14,063 nucleotides of DNA from NCBI GenBank assembly GCA_003510795.1, contig DOKP01000039.1, positions 4,007-18,069 on the forward strand, read 5' to 3'. The position numbers and the translations under genes were made by a program. Under the pieces are notes generated by a model, which worked only from the letters and a program-made list of their open reading frames with translations, had not been told where the DNA came from and searched no databases. Shown here piece after piece: positions 1 through 7,747 of this stretch. Source of the stretch: Candidatus Moraniibacteriota bacterium. Lineage in GTDB: Bacteria > Patescibacteriota > Minisyncoccia > Moranbacterales > UBA9337. Position 1 is the stretch's first letter. The number at the start of each line of letters is the position of its first letter.

Positions 1-1
1 A

Positions 2-340
2 GGATATCTTCTGTGGGCAAACGGAAGCAATGTTGCCATCTGGAAAGTTGATGCTAATGGTAACGCAACCAACTGGAAAAATACCGCTGCTTCGGGATGG
101 ACTCCAAAGAGTTATTCAGTTGGGCCTGATGGTGTAGGATATCTTCTGTGGGCAAACGTAGACAGCAACAATCCAAATTTAAATAACATTGGCATTTGGA
201 AGGTTGCCACTAACGGAAGCGCATCCAGCTGGAAGAACTCCACTGTTTCTGGATGGACACCCAAGAGTTATTCGGTTGGACCTGATGGCGTGGGATATCT
301 TCTGTGGGCGAGCGGAAGCAGTGTCGCAATTTGGAAAGTT
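2..340 (+). repeat. Coding tandem repeat, 135- and 156-bp periods
   Basis: The sequence GGATATCTTCTGTGGGC recurs exactly at 2, 137 and 293, giving spacings of 135 and 156 bp (45 and 52 codons). The longer unit carries a 7-codon expansion rich in Asn codons (VDSNNPNLNN region). The 60-bp block before each recurrence is also largely the same. High nucleotide similarity between units points to recent unit duplication or gene conversion, so copy number may vary between strains. Confidence 0.85.
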
Positions 341-418
341 GCTCCTAATAGCAGTGCATCAGATTGGTCAATCGCGCCTCCTTCATTTTCAGGATATACG
401 CCAGTATTTTTTTATTAA
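2..418 (+). CDS. C-terminal part of a secreted-type GYLLW/IWKV repeat protein (5' end outside window)
   Basis: The frame is open from the window edge to TAA at 416-418 and gives 138 residues. It consists of about three copies of a module that begins GYLLWA, continues with IWKV, NG or NS, a W near A-S-x-W, and ends SGWTPKSYSVGPDGV. The modules start at 2, 137 and 293. The last one is incomplete and ends in PPSFSGYTPVFFY. Regular Trp, Gly and Tyr spacing of this kind is typical of beta-propeller or tectonin-like repeats, which are usually extracellular and often bind glycans. That assignment is by resemblance only. No membrane anchor or sorting signal is visible at the C-terminus. The signal peptide, if any, is upstream of the window. 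A strong terminator follows 18 bp after the stop. It is the only supportable plus-strand gene here and converges on the minus-strand locus. Confidence 0.85.
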   Translation, partial: GYLLWANGSNVAIWKVDANGNATNWKNTAASGWTPKSYSVGPDGVGYLLWANVDSNNPNLNNIGIWKVATNGSASSWKNSTVSGWTPKSYSVGPDGVGYLLWASGSSVAIWKVAPNSSASDWSIAPPSFSGYTPVFFY

Positions 419-435
419 TCATAGATGTAAGTACG

Positions 436-475
436 AATAGAGGAAACCGATAAAATTCGGATTCCTCTATTTTTA
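436..475 (+). terminator. Rho-independent terminator of the repeat-protein gene
   Basis: A perfect 10-bp stem (AATAGAGGAA with TTCCTCTATT) encloses one A/A mismatch, a further 4-bp stem (CCGA with TCGG) and a 6-nt loop. It is followed by TTTATTTT on the plus strand. On the minus strand the hairpin is followed by CGTACTTAC with no T-run, so it is oriented to stop plus-strand transcription. Confidence 0.9.
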
Positions 476-483
476 TTTTCCGT

Positions 484-615
484 TAACTCTAAAATATTAT
501 CTTTGTTTCCAGTAAATAAATTATCCACGCACAAAACTTCGTGACCATCTGCTAATAGTCTTTTGCATAAATGAGAGCCCACAAACCCTGCTCCTCCTGT
601 GACTAATATTTTCAT
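484..615 (-). pseudogene. 5' remnant of an NAD-dependent sugar epimerase/UDP-glucuronate decarboxylase gene
   Basis: An ATG at 615 opens a frame whose first 44 residues match the start of the extended short-chain dehydrogenase family. It has the Rossmann motif GGAGFVGSHL at residues 7-16, then GHEVLCVDNLFTGNKDNI. The spacing and the VDNLFTG...NI pattern are those of UDP-glucuronate decarboxylase-type enzymes, which normally run to about 310 residues. Similarity stops near NILEL at about 484. The frame continues to 415 only by reading through the terminator of the opposite gene, so that tail is not real protein. The catalytic YxxxK region is absent, so no enzyme can result. A second remnant with the same start lies at 2313-2399, on the other side of the ATPase gene. 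Confidence 0.8.
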
Positions 616-649
616 ATTATTTATTTTTAAAATTTAGATTAGATTATTT

Positions 650-2086
650 CTAAGCAAGTAAAAAATATTTTAATGGTATTTGAACAATATTTTCTTCCTC
701 AAAAAAATTTAAACCATTTTTTGATATTACAAGTCCATATTTTGCTTTTACTTTATTGGCGGTCTTAATAACTTGTCTATTATTCTTGTTTCCCATTCCA
801 ACTTCTATTACTATTTTATCTTTCGCAAATCCTAAAATAAAATCTGCGCCACCTTGAGCATTATCATAAGTTAACGAGGTATTTATTTTTTTAAAGAGAA
901 ACCTACTCAGATACATTCCGACAGTATCTTCCAACAATTTCCCGATATAGCTTTCCTGAGAGATAACGTTTCCAATAAAATTATAATACATAGATCTGAA
1001 AGCTGGAGAAGCAAATAAATATTTAGAAGGCTTTTTTACCTGATTTAAATGAGAACCATGCGGATATACTCTTATTAATGTTTCTGTATTTTCCAGTGCA
1101 TTAAAAATTTCCATAATCTTGGGCCTGCTGATATCAAAAATCTCCGCTAATTTACTATAACTAATTTGATCCATATCTGCAGTTGCATAGAGGATTGAAG
1201 GGATTTTTGAAATTATTTCAGAATTAAATTGTCCAGTTCTGGCTACATCGCTGTTTATTATTCTATCCAGGGTTTTATTTATTTGGTCATATACTAACGC
1301 TTCATTATTAAGCGAAACCATAAAGGGAAGCGAGCCATATTTCATGTATCGGTTCACTTCCATTCTTTCGATATCAAGCCAATATTCATTTATTTTACTT
1401 TCAATATTGCTAAGACCAGAGTAAACTTCTTTTGCAGAAATTGAATTAAAAATTATATTTCTAACATCCCTGCTAAGACCTTTAATTTCTTGCTTTCCTG
1501 TTTTAATTTTTACGTACTCCATAAAACTAAGTGGAAATAATTTTTCAAATATTGCGCGTCTTGCAACATCAGAATTTGTATTGAGCGCAAGAGCAGAAGA
1601 TCCTGTCACAAAAATAAAAACATTATTAGTTCTATCATATAAACTTTTTAAAGTAATAGCCCACTTTTCATCATATTGAATTTCGTCAAGAAACAAGAAG
1701 AGTGGCTTATCAAGTCTCTCCATTGCCATACCAATCAAATCTTCATAAACATCTAAGACATCATTAATGCTAACACCTAGAATCTGAATGATATGATCGA
1801 CCGATAAATTCAATCTCCTTGCATCTAACTTTTTTTTATCATAATAAAGTTGTGACAAAACAGTTGTCTTGCCAGCACCTCGAAGACCAGTTAACACAAT
1901 CCATCTAGCAGCGGATTTGTGCTCAAAAAAATCTACAAAATATTTATTTAACTTTTTATAAATATTTCTTTTTGGTCTTGCTTTCTTATTTTCATCAAAG
2001 ATATAAGCTTCTGCCCTAAAGTCTGCTTGAGATATTTGATCTTGTAGGAATTTTATAATTTTTTCTCTTTTTTCAATATTAATCAT
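650..2086 (-). CDS. AAA+ ATPase of the AAA_14/DUF4143 type, degenerate nuclease-like tail
   Basis: The 478-residue protein has Walker A GLRGAGKTT at 67-75, Walker B LFLFLDEIQ at 129-137 and the sensor-1-like TGSSA at 161-165. The phrase FPLSFMEYVKI follows at 184-194, a hallmark of this ATPase family. A winged-helix-like stretch (SYSKLAEIFDISRPKIMEIF) covers 309-328. The C-terminal part resembles the PD-(D/E)XK-like fold usual in these proteins, with GADFILGF at 413-420 and IVIEVG at 425-430, but Gly430 replaces the usual Lys of the E-x-K motif. A nuclease activity is therefore doubtful. The family is common in archaea and candidate phyla and its cellular role is largely unknown. The gene has its own promoter at 2118-2147 and is bracketed by two epimerase remnants. 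The ATG at 2086 is chosen because it lies about 25 nt from the predicted transcription start. No Shine-Dalgarno is seen. Confidence 0.88.
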   Translation of the reverse strand: MINIEKREKIIKFLQDQISQADFRAEAYIFDENKKARPKRNIYKKLNKYFVDFFEHKSAARWIVLTGLRGAGKTTVLSQLYYDKKKLDARRLNLSVDHIIQILGVSINDVLDVYEDLIGMAMERLDKPLFLFLDEIQYDEKWAITLKSLYDRTNNVFIFVTGSSALALNTNSDVARRAIFEKLFPLSFMEYVKIKTGKQEIKGLSRDVRNIIFNSISAKEVYSGLSNIESKINEYWLDIERMEVNRYMKYGSLPFMVSLNNEALVYDQINKTLDRIINSDVARTGQFNSEIISKIPSILYATADMDQISYSKLAEIFDISRPKIMEIFNALENTETLIRVYPHGSHLNQVKKPSKYLFASPAFRSMYYNFIGNVISQESYIGKLLEDTVGMYLSRFLFKKINTSLTYDNAQGGADFILGFAKDKIVIEVGMGNKNNRQVIKTANKVKAKYGLVISKNGLNFFEEENIVQIPLKYFLLA

Positions 2087-2117
2087 AGCTATAGTTATTA
2101 TATTTAATGCTAACTCA

Positions 2118-2147
2118 ATATTACATCAATTGCATATCTCTTGTCAA
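2118..2147 (-). promoter_or_regulatory. Sigma-70-type promoter of the left ATPase gene
   Basis: On the minus strand there is a perfect -35 TTGACA (2147-2142), an 18-nt spacer, and TAATAT (2123-2118) as -10. Transcription would start near 2111, leaving a leader of about 25 nt before the ATG at 2086. The -35 is preceded by TA, giving TATTGACA as in the two other accessory-gene promoters of this window. Confidence 0.7.
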
Positions 2148-2154
2148 TATTTAT

Positions 2155-2164
2155 TTACATGTAA
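2155..2164. promoter_or_regulatory. Palindrome TTACATGTAA next to the ATPase promoter
   Basis: A perfect 10-bp palindrome lies 7 bp upstream of the -35 hexamer of the left ATPase promoter. It is a possible activator or repressor site by position only. In such AT-rich DNA a chance palindrome of this size is possible. Confidence 0.35.
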
Positions 2165-2224
2165 TATTTTATAGCATTTTATCACCTATTTATGGGCGTT
2201 TTTAGACTTTTCGCTTGTTTAAAA

Positions 2225-2302
2225 CTCTCTCTTCTCCCTCTCTTTGACCGCGTGTCGCCGTAGCTTCAGCGGTGGCGCAGGGGGAGATTGGAGAGGGGGT
2301 GG
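2225..2302. repeat. GC-rich imperfect inverted repeat, MITE/REP-like
   Basis: This block is markedly GC-rich against AT-rich surroundings. Its arms are pyrimidine-rich (TCTCCCTC at 2233-2240, CCCTCTCT) and purine-rich (AGGGGGAGA at 2279-2287, GGAGAGGG at 2290-2297), and can pair in two registers. The middle (GCCGTAGCTTCAGCGG) is itself partly self-complementary. It carries no open frame of note. It lies between the epimerase remnant and the ATPase promoter, and its composition resembles the GC-rich inserts in the broken wzt copy. Best read as a small non-autonomous repeat or its relic. Confidence 0.5.
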
Positions 2303-2312
2303 AATAATTGAA

Positions 2313-2399
2313 TTATATGCATAAATACGAGCCTACAAACCCTGCTCCTCCCGTAACTAATATTTTTACCCCGCTAGAACTTTTTTTATCTTTTGACAT
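2313..2399 (-). pseudogene. Second 5' remnant of an epimerase/dehydratase gene
   Basis: ATG at 2399 opens a 28-codon frame, MSKDKKSSSGV followed by KILVTGGAGFVGSYLCI and a TAA at 2315-2313. Residues 12-27 repeat the Rossmann-fold start of the remnant at 484-615 (16 of 17 residues over KILVTGGAGFVGSxLC; nucleotide differences are mostly synonymous). It has a different, longer N-terminal extension, so the two remnants come from diverged alleles or paralogues rather than a recent local copy. It lies 27 bp downstream of the membrane glycosyltransferase gene, where an intact epimerase gene of the operon could once have stood. The GC-rich element follows directly. No functional enzyme is possible. 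Confidence 0.75.
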
Positions 2400-2426
2400 T
2401 TTATTTTTAAATTCAAAGAATAGAAA

Positions 2427-4082
2427 CTACTTTATTGGATATATTTTTGCATACAAGAAAACCTTAGCTTTTGTGTAAGGATTAATATATTCGTGAATCA
2501 TTTTAAAATTAGAAGAACTATCTAAATAATTCACTACATCCTTTTCTATTCTTACGCTAGGAAGCCAATCTGGAGTATCGAGACTGGGCGTGCTGAAAGC
2601 TATTACATAGTCTGATTTATTTATTTTTTTAATTTTCTCAACTTTGTCATCGCTTAATGCTCCATTTTTTATACTTAGATTATTAACCCCCGATTTCATT
2701 TGATAATAAATTAGGCTGTCATATTGCAACCAATGTGACATAGAGCTTAAATACACTTCTTTGGAATATTTTCTTAAATTATTTCTTGCATTAAAATAAT
2801 CAATATCATTTTCTATATCATTATAAATATTAACCAATAAATTAGCATGGTATTTTCTTTCTGGAGGTGTTCTAAACTCAGGAGCTGCCAAATCATTTGG
2901 CGCTGGCCACTCAAATAAATAAACAGTGAAAACAAAAAATAACAAGATAGCAACATTCAAATATTTTTGAGTTGACCGCTTAAACGGTTGAATATTTTTT
3001 ATGATAAAAATTAGCATCTGCATACTGGTAAAAAATATCAAGCATGCGACTATGACGCCCAAGAAGGGTGATTTGTGATTAGAAATTACCACGATCGAAA
3101 AAGCCAACAAACCTGTAATCACCAATGATGGTAAGTAAATTTGTTCTTTCCATTTCTTTTTTAAAAGCACTGTGCCACCAGAAATCACTACCAAGAAAAT
3201 CCACAAATGTATCCAATCCCCAACCATCATCGATCCACCTTGGCCCAGCAAATAATAACTTACCCTATCAATAAACGGCAAGGCGTGCATCCCCCACACT
3301 TTTTCCAAATCAACAAATTGATTTTGATATATATAATTAATAGCATCCTTTAGTCCAAATAAATAGTAAAAAGAAGAAACTAGCACAGAGTATAAAATAA
3401 ATTCTTTGCTTTTTATAAAAACCTCTTTCAGAAATATTTTTTCTTTTAATAAAAATTTTTCAACTAGAATATTTGTCGCTATGGCAGAGACAACTAAAAT
3501 AATTGTTACTGGAAAGATTGTGGGCTTAATAAGTAACGCCAGTCCAAAAACAATTCCTATAACTTTTTTACGAATTGAAGTTGCACTAAGCCAAGACTTT
3601 TCTGAAATCAATATTATCGCCATAGCTGTCATTAATCCACAGAAAATATCTGGTCTAAATTCTATAACTGCATGCCCCATCAATAGCCAAGTTAAACTAG
3701 TGAGAGTAATCAAAACCTTCCATCTCATCTTCAATCCTCGACTCAAATAATCCAAAAAGATAAGCACTATCGCAATGATTGAAAAATTCATGAAAGCGGG
3801 CGCCCAGTCTTTGATTCCAAACACAGAAAACCCCACAAATGCCAACAATGCACTAATAGGAGAATGCGGGGTATGATTTGTATAATTAGAAACAAGACCA
3901 CCGAATCCGTCGTTATAAAATATATCAAGACGCATTAGAGCATCATTGAAATAACTGACATCATCGTAACTTGGCGGTAGACTTAATTGTCCCTGTCGCA
4001 AGGATTGATTTATTTGGATAATTGTAAAAATAATTGCGATTATTAACCACAAAAAACATCTTTTAAAAATAGTCTTTATCAT
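2427..4082 (-). CDS. Polytopic GT-C-like membrane glycosyltransferase (family 39-type)
   Basis: The 551-residue protein has about eleven hydrophobic segments, roughly at 8-23, 76-90, 98-111, 122-136, 146-160, 173-203 (two), 225-242, 289-307, 317-334, 341-362 and 375-391. A soluble region of about 160 residues follows (392-551). The first extracytoplasmic loop carries PPSYDDVSYFNDAL at 36-49. An Asp pair in this place is the catalytic signature of GT-C enzymes such as PMT and ArnT that use polyprenyl-phosphate sugars. RPDIFCGLM at 143-151 also fits the dolichol/undecaprenyl-phosphate mannosyltransferase group. The expected role is transfer of a lipid-linked sugar to the glycan or to a protein outside the membrane. 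The donor cannot be read from sequence. It is the last intact gene of the operon, 16 bp after the GT2 gene. No Shine-Dalgarno precedes the ATG. Confidence 0.75.
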   Translation of the reverse strand: MIKTIFKRCFLWLIIAIIFTIIQINQSLRQGQLSLPPSYDDVSYFNDALMRLDIFYNDGFGGLVSNYTNHTPHSPISALLAFVGFSVFGIKDWAPAFMNFSIIAIVLIFLDYLSRGLKMRWKVLITLTSLTWLLMGHAVIEFRPDIFCGLMTAMAIILISEKSWLSATSIRKKVIGIVFGLALLIKPTIFPVTIILVVSAIATNILVEKFLLKEKIFLKEVFIKSKEFILYSVLVSSFYYLFGLKDAINYIYQNQFVDLEKVWGMHALPFIDRVSYYLLGQGGSMMVGDWIHLWIFLVVISGGTVLLKKKWKEQIYLPSLVITGLLAFSIVVISNHKSPFLGVIVACLIFFTSMQMLIFIIKNIQPFKRSTQKYLNVAILLFFVFTVYLFEWPAPNDLAAPEFRTPPERKYHANLLVNIYNDIENDIDYFNARNNLRKYSKEVYLSSMSHWLQYDSLIYYQMKSGVNNLSIKNGALSDDKVEKIKKINKSDYVIAFSTPSLDTPDWLPSVRIEKDVVNYLDSSSNFKMIHEYINPYTKAKVFLYAKIYPIK

Positions 4083-4098
4083 ATTATTTTTTATTACA

Positions 4099-5046
4099 TT
4101 ATTTCAATTTCGCTAAATATTTAACTGCAAACTTTCTTGGTGAAAAAATGATAAAATTAATTTTATCAATAAAGATTTTAACCACACGCTTCATCTTTTT
4201 TCTAAATCCAAAACTTTTCTTATATTCTTTAATACTGAAATATGACTCATAATTGCTAAGCGCCACAGCTAACTCTTTTGATATTCCACTGTATTCACGA
4301 CAAAATATCTTTTTGCAATCTTCTTTTGAAATATTTATTAACTTACTAAAATTCTTATGGTAAGCTTTAGCAACTTCGTTATTGCTTAATTCTCGATCAG
4401 TATCAGAAAATCCGCCCAACCTAAAAGTTGTAAATTTGTTATTCACAAGGACACTCTTGTATTTTTTTAAGCAAATTCTCAATAAAAAATCATAATCACC
4501 AGCACTTTTAAAATTAGTATCAAACATTCCCTCTTTTAACATCACATCTCTTCTGGTAAACATAGTTTGGTGACAAAATGGCATCGAAAAAAATACTTTT
4601 GAAATTTTTGGATTAAAATAAGTATGGTTACCTTTCAAATTCGTCCCATCTTCTTTTTCTATTATGGCTGGTGCATAAGAAAAGTCAGCCCCTTCTTTTT
4701 CCAATGCTTTTACTGTTTTCATTACGCCATCTTTTCCGTGATAAAAATCATCTGAATGTAAAAATGCTATATATTTTCCATTGGCCATTTTTATGCCTTT
4801 ATTTAAAGCATCATAGATTCCATTATCAGGTTCGGAAACATATTTTATCAATCCCTTATTGGCGTATTCTTTGATTAAATCGACAGATCCATCCTTTGAA
4901 CCTCCGTCAACCACAAGATGCTCAATATTTTCGTAAGTCTGATTATGCACTGACTCCAAACATTGGCGAAGAGTTTTTTCTCTTCCAGATTTTATTAAAT
5001 TAAATGTAATTGTTACTATTGTTACTAATGGTTTTTTTTCTTGCAT
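4099..5046 (-). CDS. GT2 family glycosyltransferase
   Basis: ATG at 5046 gives 315 residues. The frame can be extended eight codons to a TTG at 5070, but family similarity begins immediately after the ATG (KPLVTIVTITFN), so the ATG is preferred. The GT-A core shows VVDGGSKDGS at 45-54 (nucleotide binding), EPDNGIYDALNKG at 72-84, the metal-binding HSDD at 97-100 (DXD equivalent), PFCHQTMF at 156-163 and the acceptor-site AGDYDFLLR at 182-190. These are the features of the WcaA-like GT2 enzymes that add sugars in the cytoplasm to lipid-linked O-antigen or capsule units. The sugar is not predictable. The C-terminus is a basic amphipathic tail, IIFSPRKFAVKYLAKLK, shared with the neighbouring GT-methyltransferase fusion. 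Gene gaps are 42 bp upstream and 16 bp downstream. Confidence 0.92.
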   Translation of the reverse strand: MQEKKPLVTIVTITFNLIKSGREKTLRQCLESVHNQTYENIEHLVVDGGSKDGSVDLIKEYANKGLIKYVSEPDNGIYDALNKGIKMANGKYIAFLHSDDFYHGKDGVMKTVKALEKEGADFSYAPAIIEKEDGTNLKGNHTYFNPKISKVFFSMPFCHQTMFTRRDVMLKEGMFDTNFKSAGDYDFLLRICLKKYKSVLVNNKFTTFRLGGFSDTDRELSNNEVAKAYHKNFSKLINISKEDCKKIFCREYSGISKELAVALSNYESYFSIKEYKKSFGFRKKMKRVVKIFIDKINFIIFSPRKFAVKYLAKLK

Positions 5047-5088
5047 TTTTATAAAATTAAAGCTTATCAACTAAAAAATTCAAAATAT

Positions 5089-6021
5089 CTATCTGCGGAA
5101 AAAGAACTTAAATAATTTCTGCAATTTCAAAACAATTTTCCACTCGCGAGAATTATAAGTTCGCTCAATTCTCTTTCTTGTATCTATCAAATCCTTATTT
5201 AAACTTTTAAACCTCCCTTTTTCATAATCGAGATTTGCTCTTAAAATTGAAATTTTTTTTAAATTTTCTCTATTTAAATTTCCAAAATCAACATTGCTAA
5301 AATCCACAAAATATTCCCAAAAATCAAAATCATACCGTTCCCAAGCATGACAACCAAACGGTATTTTTTTATTTATCATTTCATGTAATCTTTTTGGTTG
5401 AGATTCAAAAGAAAAATACATCGCTTCACTCGGCGGAGCAACCTTAAAGTTTTTATCAATATTTTTGGCAAATTGACTAAAAAAGACATCTTCATATTGT
5501 CCATCTTTTAAATAATTTCCGATAAAATTCGCTACTTCTTTTTTGTAGCTCAATACTTTAATAAAGCTACTAATTTTTCTCAAAGAAAAACCGCCATTTC
5601 CAGCTACTTCTAACAGCTTGGATTTATCATCACTTAGGCCAAAGTTCTCAAACCATGGCGCACCGATATAATCAAAATCTTTTTTACACCAATACATTAA
5701 GTCATCTCTAAAAACATAAGCATCCAACTGATAAATTAATGCGAATTCATACTTCTCATATCTTTTATAAAAATTCACATCTAGCATTAAATTATTATAT
5801 GATTCCACACTTTTAAAAAATTTCCTATCAAATCTATCTACTTTATAATTAACATTAAAATCTTTTAACACTATTTCATAATTTTTAATATCAAGTCCAT
5901 CAGGACACACCAAGGAAAAATTATATTTATTTAAAATTTTACAACACTGAAATAGCGATGCCTTTTCAAGCTCGCTGAAATCGGATTTATAAATAGGAAT
6001 AGGGATTACCGCACTTGTCAT
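5089..6021 (-). CDS. DUF5672 putative glycosyltransferase with coiled-coil tail
   Basis: The 310-residue protein matches the DUF5672 pattern throughout: VIPIPIYKSDFSELEKASL at 5-23, SYNNLMLDVNFY at 74-85, LIYQLDAYVFRDDL at 95-108, DYIGAPWF at 117-124, GNGGFSLRK at 141-149, YEDVFF at 176-181 and PFGCHAWE at 221-228. The family is found in polysaccharide loci and is thought to be glycosyltransferases of GT-A type. LDAYVF (Asp100) would be the metal site, but no member's specificity is known to me. The C-terminus (about 260-310) is charged and helical and ends SREWKIVLKLQKLFKFFF, the S-x-x-W-K tail often seen after coiled coils in glycosyltransferases. It starts 3 bp after the preceding gene's stop, so the two are probably translationally coupled. 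Confidence 0.85.
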   Translation of the reverse strand: MTSAVIPIPIYKSDFSELEKASLFQCCKILNKYNFSLVCPDGLDIKNYEIVLKDFNVNYKVDRFDRKFFKSVESYNNLMLDVNFYKRYEKYEFALIYQLDAYVFRDDLMYWCKKDFDYIGAPWFENFGLSDDKSKLLEVAGNGGFSLRKISSFIKVLSYKKEVANFIGNYLKDGQYEDVFFSQFAKNIDKNFKVAPPSEAMYFSFESQPKRLHEMINKKIPFGCHAWERYDFDFWEYFVDFSNVDFGNLNRENLKKISILRANLDYEKGRFKSLNKDLIDTRKRIERTYNSREWKIVLKLQKLFKFFFRR

Positions 6022-6024
6022 AAA

Positions 6025-7710
6025 TTAAATTTTAAAATATTTTTTAATAAATTTATTGGGAGAAAATAAAATAAATTTTATTCCATTTTCCAAATAGATT
6101 AATCCGTTTTTCAATTTACGAAATCTAGATAATTTTGACAAATCAATTCTCACAAGTTCATTTTTTCTATTTTCCATGACATCCTTTATATGTTTAGGTG
6201 CGCTATCGCCCGCCATCCCCAGCTGTATTGTATTTTTTTTGTAAATTTTCAATCTACTTTCTTCTGAGGCTGATATTTTCATAACATATTGGCACACAAA
6301 AGAATGGGGGCTTGAAAATATATGATTCTTGATTACATTGGACAAATTAGCATAGTAATCTTTTGAAAAAAATCCATGCATATCCAAGGGGACAAACTTA
6401 ACATCATCTATTTTAAGGTAAATATTGCTGAAAAGTGAAGCTAAAGATTTGTATGTAAAAAATCTCAAATGTGTTTGGTCAAGTAAGCCGATATCTCCAT
6501 ATTCAAATTCATCATTAAGCAAACTAGCTTTTATACTTGCATGGGCTACATTTGGCAAAGAAATTATAAAATAACCATCATCTTTCAATAATTTCTTAAA
6601 AGCGTTAAGCACTTTTTGTGGATTTATCACATGTTCCAAAACATCGCCGAATACTATATAATTAATTTTCTTTTCAAGATTCGAATAATCATCAATATTA
6701 AAGTTATTCAAATCTAACTGATAAATATCTTCGAAGCTTTCCGTTTTTTTCGCTACCGCTATACTCTCATTGTCATATTCCATTCCGTAAATAATACAAT
6801 CCTTTTCTCGCTTCAATGCCTTGCCAAAATCTCCGCAGGCACAACCAACATCTAAAACTGTACTTCCTTTTTCAATATAGTTTAATGCTATAACTCTAGC
6901 ATCATAAATATTATTCAAATTAATATCCCATTGATAAATCATAGATCGATCTTTTATGACTTCAAGCAAAACAGGTGCATGAATTATTTTTTTTATTTTT
7001 TTTCCACCATTACCCCCCAATGGAAGTATGGTAGTTCCAAATAAATGATTATGATATTTATTGTTTATATAGTTTAATTTATCAAAAAAGTTAGGCCTTT
7101 CATTTATATCATCTAATTGTTGCCGATGACAGCATTCTAATTTTAAAATTCTACTCTCAATGCCGCGAGAAACCATCGCGTTCATACAAAAATCCTCGAC
7201 ATACATATCAAATTCCAACTGCTCATCAAACCTTAAGTTATTCTTTTTAATCAAAGATGAATGCACTATAAGACACTGACAATCAAATGTGTCAACCGCA
7301 ATGCCATTTTTAATTGAATAACACTCCATTAGCCGCAGATTGGATCCATCTCTCTTTCTATCATATATTCTCCCCCTGCCCTCGCTTGTAACAATCCCAT
7401 GATTATTTTTAATTATAATCGCGCCTATTGGACCATACAAGCAATTTTTATCCAATGACTCTAATTTGGGAGCAATATCCTCCATGATCTCCCAATCTGA
7501 ATGACAGAAAACAAACCACACTTCACTTGAAAAATCATAGCTAGAGATAAACTCATTATATCTTTTTGATATAAATTTATTTTCTTTTGAATTATCCAAG
7601 CAAACTGTTTTGATTGCATTATTATCTTTTACATATTTATTTTCTACCACACACTGCCTATATATATCGAAATCATTCACTGCTGATATAAAAATTGTCT
7701 TTTTTGTCAT
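6025..7710 (-). CDS. Bifunctional GT2-like (Glyco_tranf_2_5) plus SAM methyltransferase
   Basis: 561 residues in two domains. Residues 1-220 resemble the Glyco_tranf_2_5 group: VFCHSDWEI at 67-75 in the metal-binding position, YGPIGAIII at 92-100, VDTFDCQCLIV at 139-149, and FDMYVEDFCMNA at 167-178 at the acceptor site. Residues 245-480 form a class I methyltransferase: motif I TVLDVGCACGDFG at 284-296, acidic GMEYD at 309-313, IVFGDVLEHV at 352-361, and DQTHLRFFT at 411-419, typical of the Methyltransf_23 group. The protein probably adds a sugar and methylates the same glycan, in either order. It ends in a basic tail FILFSPNKFIKKYFKI matching that of the downstream GT2. The fusion is continuous with no stop or frame change. 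The gap to the upstream gene is 37 bp. Confidence 0.85.
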   Translation of the reverse strand: MTKKTIFISAVNDFDIYRQCVVENKYVKDNNAIKTVCLDNSKENKFISKRYNEFISSYDFSSEVWFVFCHSDWEIMEDIAPKLESLDKNCLYGPIGAIIIKNNHGIVTSEGRGRIYDRKRDGSNLRLMECYSIKNGIAVDTFDCQCLIVHSSLIKKNNLRFDEQLEFDMYVEDFCMNAMVSRGIESRILKLECCHRQQLDDINERPNFFDKLNYINNKYHNHLFGTTILPLGGNGGKKIKKIIHAPVLLEVIKDRSMIYQWDINLNNIYDARVIALNYIEKGSTVLDVGCACGDFGKALKREKDCIIYGMEYDNESIAVAKKTESFEDIYQLDLNNFNIDDYSNLEKKINYIVFGDVLEHVINPQKVLNAFKKLLKDDGYFIISLPNVAHASIKASLLNDEFEYGDIGLLDQTHLRFFTYKSLASLFSNIYLKIDDVKFVPLDMHGFFSKDYYANLSNVIKNHIFSSPHSFVCQYVMKISASEESRLKIYKKNTIQLGMAGDSAPKHIKDVMENRKNELVRIDLSKLSRFRKLKNGLIYLENGIKFILFSPNKFIKKYFKI

Positions 7711-7747
7711 AATATTAGTATTTTATGATTTATAATTAATAAAAAAA

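Noticed and set aside
189..440. Open frame on the plus strand over the repeat-protein end
   Set aside because: It lies in another frame of the real repeat gene, lacks any family likeness, and runs into the terminator hairpin.
415..483. C-terminal 20-odd codons of the left epimerase remnant frame
   Set aside because: They read antisense through the terminator of the neighbouring gene and have no epimerase similarity, so I ended the remnant at 484.
3406..3750. Plus-strand open frame inside the GT-C membrane protein gene
   Set aside because: It is antisense to hydrophobic codons of the real gene, a common source of long false frames. No promoter or motif.
5047..5070. TTG start extending the GT2 glycosyltransferase by eight residues
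   Set aside because: An ATG at 5046 is followed directly by the family's conserved first strand. The extension adds nothing recognisable.
7290..7295. Minus-strand TTGACA within the GT2-methyltransferase gene
   Set aside because: It is inside conserved coding sequence and has no convincing -10 at the right distance.
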